A stretch of 64,000 bases of DNA, taken from contig NZ_JAHZIJ010000022.1 of the NCBI RefSeq assembly GCF_019443105.1, forward strand, positions 1 to 64,000, given 5' to 3'. Below, one piece after another: positions 25,004-32,372 of the stretch (the stretch's first letter is position 1; each line of letters begins with the position of its first letter). The position numbers and the translations under genes are program-made. Below the pieces are notes generated by a model. It saw only the letters and a program-made list of their open reading frames with translations, was not told the origin of the DNA and did not search any database. Source of the DNA: Paenibacillus oenotherae. GTDB lineage: Bacteria > Bacillota > Bacilli > Paenibacillales > Paenibacillaceae.

Positions 25004-25891
25004 TTATTCGATGGCGGCTTGAGCTGTAGAGGACTGCTTGCGGAAGACGGCTGGCGTCATCTCCATCCGTTTCTTGAAGACGCGGTGAAAGTGTGTCAAT
25101 GTCTCGAACCCGCATCGCTCTGCGATCTCTTCGATGCTGGCTGTCGTGTGGATCAACAGCTGCTTGGCATGAAGAATCTTCTTGGCATGGATGTAATCCG
25201 TCAGCTTCATCCCGGTCATGTCCTTGAATACCCGGCTCAGATGCTCACGGCTGACAAGCGCCCTCTTCGCCAATAGCGACAAGGTAAGGGGAAGCTCCGG
25301 GTTCGTATCGATATAGAGAAGCGTTTCCTGCAGCCATGGATAGGGCGAGCCCTGCGCAGGGCTCCTCATCTCTTCGAAGTCCAGCTGCTGAGATCGCGAC
25401 AGCTCCAGCAGCAGCTGATGGAGAATAAGCCTGATCGCGAAATGGTTTCCCTGCTGGCGGGATTGCACCTCCTCATGAATGCGCTCAATCCCGTTCATAA
25501 AGGAGGCTCTGTCCGCCTCATTCAAGGTTACTCTATATTGTCCGCTCTGCCTGATGTTATCGAACAAGGCAGGCAGAGAAAAGGATTCGCCAAGCGAGAG
25601 CTCAGGAATTAGCTTGCGGCCGAAATACACGACAGAAGAAGTGACAGGGTTGCTCTTGTCAGGAACAGCATGATGAATGGTGTCACCAGGCAGAAGAAAG
25701 ATATCGCCCGCTCGCATCTCGAAGAAAAGGCTGTCTATGAAGAAGGTTCCCCTCCCGCTGTAAACATATACAATTTCATTCCAGTCATGCACATGCTCCG
25801 GCAGCTCGCTCTGCGGACTCTTCGTATCCCGGTAGACGAACTGCAGGGGAAATTCATCATTCTCCATAAAATGCTTCCGCATCGCTTTCAT
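25004..25891 (-). CDS. AraC-family transcriptional regulator
   Basis: 295 residues. The N-terminal cupin-like sensing domain (HVHDWNEIVYVYSGRGTFFIDSLFFEMRAGDIFLLPGDTIH) is followed by a C-terminal double-HTH AraC domain (about 190-290: LTLSLLAKRALVSREHLSRVFKDMTGMKLTDYIHAKKILHAKQLL, then IAERCGFETLTHFHRVFKKRMEMTPAVFR). The start is taken as ATG 25891 behind GGGGAGG; ATG 25909 precedes that site. It is divergent from the uxaB operon and is the obvious candidate activator, sensing a hexonate or an intermediate. The effector is inferred. Confidence 0.88.
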   Translation of the reverse strand: MKAMRKHFMENDEFPLQFVYRDTKSPQSELPEHVHDWNEIVYVYSGRGTFFIDSLFFEMRAGDIFLLPGDTIHHAVPDKSNPVTSSVVYFGRKLIPELSLGESFSLPALFDNIRQSGQYRVTLNEADRASFMNGIERIHEEVQSRQQGNHFAIRLILHQLLLELSRSQQLDFEEMRSPAQGSPYPWLQETLLYIDTNPELPLTLSLLAKRALVSREHLSRVFKDMTGMKLTDYIHAKKILHAKQLLIHTTASIEEIAERCGFETLTHFHRVFKKRMEMTPAVFRKQSSTAQAAIE

Positions 25892-25964
25892 CGCATCATC
25901 CCTCCCCATTTATTTTACATCAATATCGGTTATATTCGCATCAAAATCCGGAATTAAATAATGG

Positions 25965-25981
25965 ATAGAGATCTCTATAAT
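25965..25981 (+). promoter_or_regulatory. Candidate uxaB promoter -10 overlapping a palindrome
   Basis: A perfect 14-bp palindrome ATAGAGATCTCTAT (25965-25978) overlaps a consensus -10 TATAAT (25976-25981), about 50 bases upstream of uxaB. No good -35 hexamer is present, as expected for an activator-dependent promoter. Confidence 0.5.
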
Positions 25982-26028
25982 GAAGGTATAACACGATTAT
26001 GAATGACGGGGAGCGTGGGTGAACCAGC

Positions 26029-27546
26029 ATGTTGACGATAACTTCAGACCAGGAGCCTTTGCAGTATCCCCTCTTGAATAAAAATAGCTTAAAGGCGAAC
26101 CATTTATCACAGTATGTGCGAATGACCGAATATCCCGTCAAAGTGCTGCAGATCGGCGAAGGCAATTTTCTGCGGGGATTCTTCGACTGGATGATGGGAC
26201 AGCTGCATATGCGCGGCTTGTATGAAGGCAGTATCGCGGTTACACAGCCGAGACCTACAGGAGCGGCGAAGCTTCAGGAGCTGCAGCGCCAGGACGGTCT
26301 CTATCATGCCATTATTCGGGGCATCCAGCAGGGAGAAAGAATAGAAGAAGCCGAATTAATCGCCGGATTCTCGATGTTCATCGATCCTTACCAGGAATGG
26401 GATACCTTCCTCGGTTTATCGGCCAGTCCGGAACTGGACATCATCGTATCGAATACGACAGAAGCCGGTCTTGCGTATCAATTCAGCAGTTGGAATCCGG
26501 ACAAGCCGATCCGCTCGTATCCCGGCAAGCTGACACTGTTCCTATATCACCGCTACGTCGCATTCTCTGCTCACCCGGACAGCGGACTCATGATTATGCC
26601 CTGCGAGCTGGTGGAGCGAAACGGCGACCGTCTGCAAGAGATCGTCCTGCAGCATGCGGAGGACTGGAATCTGCCGGAGCCATTCAAGCGCTGGGTAATG
26701 GAGCATAATCTGTTCCTGAATTCGCTCGTAGACCGCATCGTAACCGGATTCCCCCAAGCTGAGGCAGAGTCGCTGAATAAGCAGCTGGGCGTTCAGGATA
26801 AGCTTCTGACTGCTGCTGAACCCTATTATTTGTGGGCGATTGAAGGAGACCCTGCCCTGGATGGGCGCCTGCCGTTGAAGCAAGCAGGACTGAACGTCCA
26901 CTGGGTGGCGGATCTGCGTCCATTCCAATTGCGCAAGGTGCGTATTCTGAACGGCGCCCATACGCTGCTGGCAGCTATTGGACTGCTGCATGGCTTTCGC
27001 GAGGTTCGCGAGGTTGTCCAGCATGCCGAGCTTGGCGCAAGGGTGAGACAAGCCGTGATGGAGGAGATCGTTCCGGTTCTGCCTCTGGATACTGACGAAT
27101 TGAAGCGCTATGCGGAAGAGGTAATCGAACGGTTCCTTAATCCGTTCATCCAGCACCAGCTAACGGATATTGCAATGAATAGCTTGTCCAAATTCAAAGT
27201 CAGGCTCATCCCTACGCTTATTAGCTACAGGGAACGATTCGGCGTCCTGCCGCCAATTCTTACCGAGGCGCTGGCCTCTCTGATCAGACTTTACAACGTC
27301 CATGAGGAAGATGGGCGTTACATTGGCCGCCGTTTGGACGGCATGGATCTTGTGGTGAGAGATGATGCTGCGCATCTGCGGCGTTTGCAGCAGCTCTGGG
27401 AACAGGTAGAGCAAGGAGAACGGAAGCTGTCGGAGCTGGTCGATCAGGTTCTGGGGGATCGGGAGCTGTGGGACAGTGATTTGAACGAAATGGACGGCCT
27501 TGGCGATGCCATTATGGCACATCTGCTAACGATGGAGAGGAGATAA
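26029..27546 (+). CDS. uxaB: Tagaturonate reductase (altronate oxidoreductase)
   Basis: 505 residues of the polyol/mannitol dehydrogenase family. The NAD-binding region includes VLQIGEGNFLRGFFDWMM, followed by IIVSNTTEAG. The C-terminal catalytic helix block is FQLRKVRILNGAHTLLAAIG, containing the K-x-R-x-LNGxH motif of UxaB. It interconverts D-tagaturonate and D-altronate with NADH in the cytoplasm. ATG 26029 follows GGGTGA. It is first gene of a five-gene sugar-acid operon, with the altronate dehydratase gene next after a six-base gap. Confidence 0.92.
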   Translation: MLTITSDQEPLQYPLLNKNSLKANHLSQYVRMTEYPVKVLQIGEGNFLRGFFDWMMGQLHMRGLYEGSIAVTQPRPTGAAKLQELQRQDGLYHAIIRGIQQGERIEEAELIAGFSMFIDPYQEWDTFLGLSASPELDIIVSNTTEAGLAYQFSSWNPDKPIRSYPGKLTLFLYHRYVAFSAHPDSGLMIMPCELVERNGDRLQEIVLQHAEDWNLPEPFKRWVMEHNLFLNSLVDRIVTGFPQAEAESLNKQLGVQDKLLTAAEPYYLWAIEGDPALDGRLPLKQAGLNVHWVADLRPFQLRKVRILNGAHTLLAAIGLLHGFREVREVVQHAELGARVRQAVMEEIVPVLPLDTDELKRYAEEVIERFLNPFIQHQLTDIAMNSLSKFKVRLIPTLISYRERFGVLPPILTEALASLIRLYNVHEEDGRYIGRRLDGMDLVVRDDAAHLRRLQQLWEQVEQGERKLSELVDQVLGDRELWDSDLNEMDGLGDAIMAHLLTMERR

Positions 27547-27552
27547 CAGAAG

Positions 27553-29067
27553 ATGAACGATACCTTAGTCATCCACCCGAGTGATGATGTAGCCATTGCC
27601 CTTCGCGCATTCTCTGCGGGAGAGATGCTCCGCTATGACGTTCACGGCAGGACAGAAACGGTTGCGGTCATTAACGATGTGCCCAGAGGTCATAAAATAA
27701 GTCTCCGCCCTCTGCCAGAGGGCAGCCACATTCATAAGTTCGGCTATTCCATTGGCATTGCCAAGGAGGATATCGTCCCAGGAAGCTGGGTTCATACGCA
27801 TAATCTGCGTACTGGACTTGGAAAACTGCTGGATTATACTTACACACCGGCAGCCCCGGAACGAGAGGAGCACAACCAGAGCCAGCAGGCGCAGGCGACT
27901 TTCCAGGGCTACATCCGCGCGAACGGCGAGGTCGGCATCCGTAACGAGATATGGATTATTAATACAGTTGGCTGCATCAACAAAACATGCGAGCGGCTAG
28001 CATCAATGGCAACGAAGAAATATGGGGATCGGGCAATTGACGGCATCCTGCATTTCGCTCATCCTTTCGGATGCTCGCAGCTGGGCGATGACTTGCTCGC
28101 TACGCAAAAGCTTCTTGCCGCACTGGCCTGTCATCCCAACGCGGCGGCCGTGCTTGTGGTCGGGCTGGGCTGTGAGAATAATACAATCGACTCCTTCAAA
28201 GCGCTCTTAGGCGATATCCCGGAGGGCAGAATAAAGTTTATGAAATCCCAGGAGGTCGAGGATGAGCTTGAAACGGGGATGGCATTGATCGATCAATTGG
28301 TCGATTATGCCGAGACCTTCACCCGGACAGCCGTTCCACTGTCCAAGCTTAAGATTGGCTTGAAATGCGGCGGGTCTGACGGATTCTCGGGCATTACCGC
28401 CAATCCGCTGGTCGGGACAATCGCCGATGCGGTGACAGCAGAGGGCGGCACCGCGCTGCTTAGCGAGGTGCCGGAGATGTTCGGGGCCGAGACCATTCTA
28501 ATGGAGCGGGCCAAGGACGAGAACGTATTCACAAGCATCGTAACGCTAATTAACGGCTTCAAGGATTATTTTATCAGGCATGGTCAGGAAATTTACGAGA
28601 ATCCTTCACCTGGCAATAAAGACGGCGGCATCTCCACACTGGAAGAGAAGTCGCTCGGTTGTACACAGAAGGGCGGACATGCTGTCGTAACGGATGTGCT
28701 GCGCTATGCGGAGAGATCGCAGAAGCCCGGCCTGAATCTGGTTCAGGCGCCAGGCAATGACCTTGTGTCTGTGACAGCGCTATCCGCTGCCGGCGCCCAC
28801 ATCGTCCTGTTCACGACGGGCAGAGGGACACCGTTCGGCGGCCCTGTTCCGACCTTGAAGATCGCGACGAATTCTGTGCTTGCCGAGCGCAAGCGGAATT
28901 GGATCGATTATAACGCCGGGCAATTGATTGAGGGACATTCTATGGACAGTATGCGTGATGAGCTGCTGGCCTTGATCATTTCCATCGCCTCGGGAGAGGC
29001 GCAAACCCGCAATGAGGAGAACGGCTTTCGCGAGATCGCCATCTTCAAGGACGGCGTCATCCTCTAG
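27553..29067 (+). CDS. uxaA: Altronate dehydratase
   Basis: 504 residues, full length for UxaA. The N-terminal SAF-like domain (1-95, VIHPSDDVAIALR, VPRGHKISLRPL) is followed by the catalytic domain with GYIRANGEVGIRNEIWIINTVGCINKT, HPFGCSQLGDD, GLGCENN, LKCGGSDGFSGITANPLVG, ETMFGAE-like SEVPEMFGAETI, and C-terminal TTGRGTPFGGPVPTLKI. It dehydrates D-altronate to 2-keto-3-deoxygluconate using Fe2+/Mn2+. ATG 27565 is not needed, since ATG 27553 follows AGGAGATAACAG. Confidence 0.95.
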   Translation: MNDTLVIHPSDDVAIALRAFSAGEMLRYDVHGRTETVAVINDVPRGHKISLRPLPEGSHIHKFGYSIGIAKEDIVPGSWVHTHNLRTGLGKLLDYTYTPAAPEREEHNQSQQAQATFQGYIRANGEVGIRNEIWIINTVGCINKTCERLASMATKKYGDRAIDGILHFAHPFGCSQLGDDLLATQKLLAALACHPNAAAVLVVGLGCENNTIDSFKALLGDIPEGRIKFMKSQEVEDELETGMALIDQLVDYAETFTRTAVPLSKLKIGLKCGGSDGFSGITANPLVGTIADAVTAEGGTALLSEVPEMFGAETILMERAKDENVFTSIVTLINGFKDYFIRHGQEIYENPSPGNKDGGISTLEEKSLGCTQKGGHAVVTDVLRYAERSQKPGLNLVQAPGNDLVSVTALSAAGAHIVLFTTGRGTPFGGPVPTLKIATNSVLAERKRNWIDYNAGQLIEGHSMDSMRDELLALIISIASGEAQTRNEENGFREIAIFKDGVIL

Positions 29068-29097
29068 AAAACTTATGTGAAGGAAGGGGACAATACC

Positions 29098-30111
29098 ATG
29101 AGAACGATTCTGTGCCGCCAAATAGACGAATTCGAAATGATCGAGACAGAACGGCCTGTTCCTCAGACGGGTGAAGCGCTGGTCCGGATTAAGAGGATCG
29201 GCATTTGCGGGACCGATTTGCATGCTTTCAAAGGAAATCAGCCCTATTTTACCTATCCCCGTGTGTTAGGCCATGAGCTGAGCGGAATCGTGGAGCAGAT
29301 CAACGGTGACCGCCTTGGCTTGGCAGTTGGAGATCAAGTCGCCATCATTCCCTATCTGGAATGCGGAATCTGTGTAGCCTGCCGCCGGGGCAAAAGCAAT
29401 TGCTGCACGGATATGAGGGTGCTCGGGGTTCATACGGACGGCGGGATGAGAGAATATATAACGGTGCCGACCGACCATTTGGTGAAGGTCAACGATATCT
29501 CGCTGGATCATGCTGCAGTTATTGAGCCGCTGAGCATTGGCGCCCATGCAGTGAGGCGTGCTGGTCTCAGCCAAGGCGAGACGGTTCTTGTCATTGGAGC
29601 GGGCCCAATCGGGCTCGGCGTCATGGCGCTTGCCAAGAACAGCGGCGCAAGGGTAATCGTGATGGATGTCAGCGAGGAGCGCCTCCAATTCTGCAGGGAA
29701 TGGGCAGGCATTCATGACACGGTCAATGCTCTGCAATCACCTGTGGACAGGCTGCGGGAATTGACAGGCGGCGATCTCCCCACTGTCGTCTTCGATGCGA
29801 CCGGCAATGTGAAGTCGATGACAGGGGCTTTCGACTATGTCGCCCATGGGGGCAAGCTGATCTATGTAGGCTTGGTGAAATCCGACATCACGTTCAACGA
29901 TCCGGACTTCCATAAGAAGGAGCTTACTTTAATGGGCAGCCGCAATGCGACTAAGGAAGATTTCCACGCCGTGCTCGATGTGGTAAGGAAAAAGCTTGTA
30001 CCTCTTGATGACTATATCACGCATCGCGTCTCCTTCAACGGGATGATCGATGAATTCGAGCGCTGGATGAATCCCGCTGCCGGAGTGATCAAAGCAATGG
30101 TGGAGGTGTAG
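29098..30111 (+). CDS. lgoD: Zinc-dependent dehydrogenase, probable L-galactonate-5-dehydrogenase
   Basis: 337 residues, medium-chain dehydrogenase. Catalytic zinc motif GICGTDLHAFKGNQPYFTYPRVLGHEL, structural zinc cysteines ECGICVACRRGKSNCC, Rossmann GAGPIGLG, and C-terminal DPDFHKKELTLMGSRNATKEDF. The phrases KGNQPYFTYPRVLGHE and FHKKELTLMGSRNAT closely resemble E. coli LgoD (YjjN), which oxidises L-galactonate to D-tagaturonate, the substrate of UxaB encoded two genes upstream. The start is ATG 29098 with AAGGAAGGGG upstream. Function is inferred from similarity and context; another hexonate is possible. Confidence 0.75.
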   Translation: MRTILCRQIDEFEMIETERPVPQTGEALVRIKRIGICGTDLHAFKGNQPYFTYPRVLGHELSGIVEQINGDRLGLAVGDQVAIIPYLECGICVACRRGKSNCCTDMRVLGVHTDGGMREYITVPTDHLVKVNDISLDHAAVIEPLSIGAHAVRRAGLSQGETVLVIGAGPIGLGVMALAKNSGARVIVMDVSEERLQFCREWAGIHDTVNALQSPVDRLRELTGGDLPTVVFDATGNVKSMTGAFDYVAHGGKLIYVGLVKSDITFNDPDFHKKELTLMGSRNATKEDFHAVLDVVRKKLVPLDDYITHRVSFNGMIDEFERWMNPAAGVIKAMVEV

Positions 30112-30112
30112 T

Positions 30113-31054
30113 ATGGACGTCGTAACATTCGGTGAATCAATGGCACTCCTCAAGGGAGATTCCGCCAATGGAATCGAATACGCTGCCCGGATGGATATTT
30201 CTTTCGGGGGAGCGGAGAGCAATGTTGCGATCGGCGTGTCCAGATTGGGGCATCGGGCGGGCTGGTTCGGACGGCTTGGCAATGATCCGCTTGGGCGCTC
30301 CATCCTGAAATCAATCCGGGGCGAAGGTGTGGATGTTTCCCGTGCCGTTCTATCCGACGATGGACCAACAGGACTGATGGTGAGAGAGACCGTGAGGGGC
30401 AAGACCTCCCTCTATTACTACCGTCAATATTCCGCCATGAGCCGGATGGCTCCCGTCAATTTGGACCCGGAATATATCGCTGGCGCCCGCATCCTTCATC
30501 TTACCGGAATCACGCCGGCTCTGAGTGACAGCTGCCGCGAGACGGTGATAGAAGCCATCCGGGCAGCGAAACGGAGCGGCGTGAAGATCTGCTTCGATCC
30601 CAACCTTCGGCTAAAGCTGTGGAGCATCGAACAAGCCGCAGACGTGCTGCTGTCTCTTGCAGAGGAAGCGGATTATTTTCTCCCGGGATTGGATGAATTG
30701 AAGCTGCTCTATCGTACAGATGACTTCGATACAATCGTCAGTGAACTGAACAAGCTGTCTGCCCTGTCTGTGGTCAAAGGGGGAGAGGGTGTCACCTATC
30801 TGATCGAGAACGGGACTGTACGCGAGATTCCATTCTTCAAAGCCGCCTCGGTCGTCGATACGGTAGGTGCTGGCGATGGGTTCTGCGCTGGATTTCTGTC
30901 CGGATTGCTTCAGGAGCTGGACAGCTCAGATGCTGTCGCTCTCGGCAATCTTGTGGGCAGCCTGGTCGTTCAAGCCGAAGGCGATTGGGAGAGCATTCCC
31001 ACCCGCGCTGAGGTGGACGCGGTCCTGCAGGGAACCTCGCATATTGAGCGGTAG
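30113..31054 (+). CDS. kdgK: 2-keto-3-deoxygluconate kinase (PfkB family)
   Basis: 313 residues with PfkB signatures: N-terminal VTFGESMALLKGD, GGAESNVAIGVSRLGHRAGWFGRLGNDPLG, and C-terminal VVDTVGAGDGFCAGFLSGLL with the catalytic Asp in GAGDGF. It phosphorylates 2-keto-3-deoxygluconate at O6. ATG 30113 lies one base after the previous stop TAG, indicating coupling. It is separated from the aldolase gene by 256 bp of minisatellite-like DNA. Confidence 0.92.
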   Translation: MDVVTFGESMALLKGDSANGIEYAARMDISFGGAESNVAIGVSRLGHRAGWFGRLGNDPLGRSILKSIRGEGVDVSRAVLSDDGPTGLMVRETVRGKTSLYYYRQYSAMSRMAPVNLDPEYIAGARILHLTGITPALSDSCRETVIEAIRAAKRSGVKICFDPNLRLKLWSIEQAADVLLSLAEEADYFLPGLDELKLLYRTDDFDTIVSELNKLSALSVVKGGEGVTYLIENGTVREIPFFKAASVVDTVGAGDGFCAGFLSGLLQELDSSDAVALGNLVGSLVVQAEGDWESIPTRAEVDAVLQGTSHIER

Positions 31055-31059
31055 CCTCT

Positions 31060-31240
31060 CCATAGGTCGCTGGCGGCTGGCGGTAGCCCTCTGGCGTTCG
31101 GCTGATGGCTGGCGGCTGGAGGAGAGACTCTCTAGAGTATGGCTGATGGCCAGCTGTTGGCGGTAGCCTCCACCCCCATCCCTAGCAGCGTACGGTTGAT
31201 GGCCGGCAGCAGACAGCAGCCTCCACCCCCATCGCCTCCG
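31060..31240. repeat. Degenerate ~56-bp repeat between kdgK and kdgA
   Basis: Three imperfect units begin with GGCTGATGGCTGGCGG (near 31097), GGCTGATGGCCAGCTG (near 31142) and GGTTGATGGCCGGCAG (near 31195). The last two also share GCCTCCACCCCCATC (31167 and 31219). The unit is G/C-rich and lies within the operon. No gene is seen in it. Confidence 0.6.
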
Positions 31241-31310
31241 GTCTTACAACCGGCGAACTGACTGGTATGCACCCATCACATTTTACATTGACAACAAAGA
31301 GGTGGCATTT

Positions 31311-31985
31311 ATGAAGAAAATCGAGGTCATTCGCCAAATCCATAAGTACGGTGTAGTAGCTGTATTGCGCGGCAATACTGTGGAAGAAGCTGTAGAGGCC
31401 GCTGAACAAGCCATTGCAGGCGGGATCAAAATCATTGAACTGACGATGACCGTACCCTATGCACTTCAAGCGATAGAGCAGCTAGCCAAAAAATACAGCA
31501 GTACCACCGCTGAAGCAGACAAATTCGCCGTGATCGGAGCGGGAACCGTCCTGGATCCCGAGACGGCACGCGCAGCCATACTAAGCGGAGCTGAGTTCGT
31601 AGTCGGCCCTTGTCTTAATCCAGCAACGGCAACCCTTTGCAATCGATACCGGATACCGGTTATGCCGGGGATTATGACAGTTAAGGAAGCGCAGGAGGCA
31701 CTGGAGCTGGGTGTCGATATCGTGAAGCTGTTTCCCGGCAATTTGTACTCCCCCTCTATTATCAACTCGCTGAAGGGGCCGCTGCCACAGCTGAATATCA
31801 TGCCTACGGGCGGTGTCTCGCTAAATAATCTGGAGGATTGGATTACTGCAGGCGCTGTTGCGGTAGGAATCGGATCTGATCTAACCGCAGAAGCTGCCAA
31901 GACTAGGAACTATGGCCTTGTTGCGGAGAAGGCGCAGCAATATATGGACGCTTATCATAGAGCTATAGCGAAACGTGATCTTTAG
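31311..31985 (+). CDS. kdgA: KDPG aldolase / 4-hydroxy-2-oxoglutarate aldolase
   Basis: 224 residues of the Eda/KDPG aldolase TIM-barrel family. GVVAVLRGNTVEEAVEAAEQAIAGGIKIIELTMTVP carries the catalytic Glu, GAGTVLDPETARAAILSGAEFVVGPCLN follows, and VDIVKLFPGN carries the Schiff-base lysine; then MPTGGVSLNNLEDWITAGAVAVGIGS. It splits 2-keto-3-deoxy-6-phosphogluconate into pyruvate and glyceraldehyde-3-phosphate, the last step of the operon pathway. The start is ATG 31311 with AGAGGTGG upstream. Confidence 0.93.
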   Translation: MKKIEVIRQIHKYGVVAVLRGNTVEEAVEAAEQAIAGGIKIIELTMTVPYALQAIEQLAKKYSSTTAEADKFAVIGAGTVLDPETARAAILSGAEFVVGPCLNPATATLCNRYRIPVMPGIMTVKEAQEALELGVDIVKLFPGNLYSPSIINSLKGPLPQLNIMPTGGVSLNNLEDWITAGAVAVGIGSDLTAEAAKTRNYGLVAEKAQQYMDAYHRAIAKRDL

Positions 31986-32040
31986 TTGAGAATGAGTAGC
32001 AAGAATCGAAATTTGTTCGCTGATTAGCGCTTCGTGTGAC

Positions 32041-32230
32041 CAACATTCCTGCAAATACGCATCCTTTAACCCACTCGCTTAACCGAAGTTAGTCTATTCC
32101 TGCGAATGTGCATCCTTTTATCGTTCTCACCTCATATATTGGACCAAATCAACGAAAAAGCCTGCGGTGGCGCAGGCTTTTCTTCTAAATATCGGTTTTT
32201 GGCGGAATTTCCTGCGCTTTCGCAGGTTTA
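32041..32230. repeat. Intergenic four-module CCTGC hairpin repeat (copy 2)
   Basis: Modules at 32046-32062 (CCTGC..GCATC), 32098-32113 (CCTGCGAATGTGCATC), 32160-32177 (GCCTGCGGTGGCGCAGGC) and 32209-32227 (TTTCCTGCGCTTTCGCAGG), about 50-60 bp apart. It occupies the gap between the convergent kdgA and cotH-type genes. Confidence 0.65.
32155..32181. terminator. Terminator within repeat copy 2
   Basis: AAAAAGCCTGCG-GTGG-CGCAGGCTTTT: perfect stem with flanking A and T runs, active in either direction in principle. Module three of the repeat thus doubles as an intrinsic terminator for kdgA. Confidence 0.8.
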
Positions 32231-32320
32231 TGAGTCAATTGGCTGGTGTGGTGGAGAGCTATCGGTTTATTCTCCGGGACAATAAACACCAACCAGACAT
32301 CTCTTTGGCATAGTACGACG

Positions 32321-32363
32321 AAAAGCATCGTCAGCTCTAACAATGGGTCGCTGCGATGCTTTT
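32321..32363. terminator. Terminator of the CotH operon
   Basis: AAAAGCATCG(T)CAGC pairs with GCTG-CGATGCTTTT around a 14-base loop. A-run and T-run on the two sides allow bidirectional action. It lies 10 bases past the cotH-type stop on the minus strand. Confidence 0.85.
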
Positions 32364-32372
32364 ATGTGCCGA

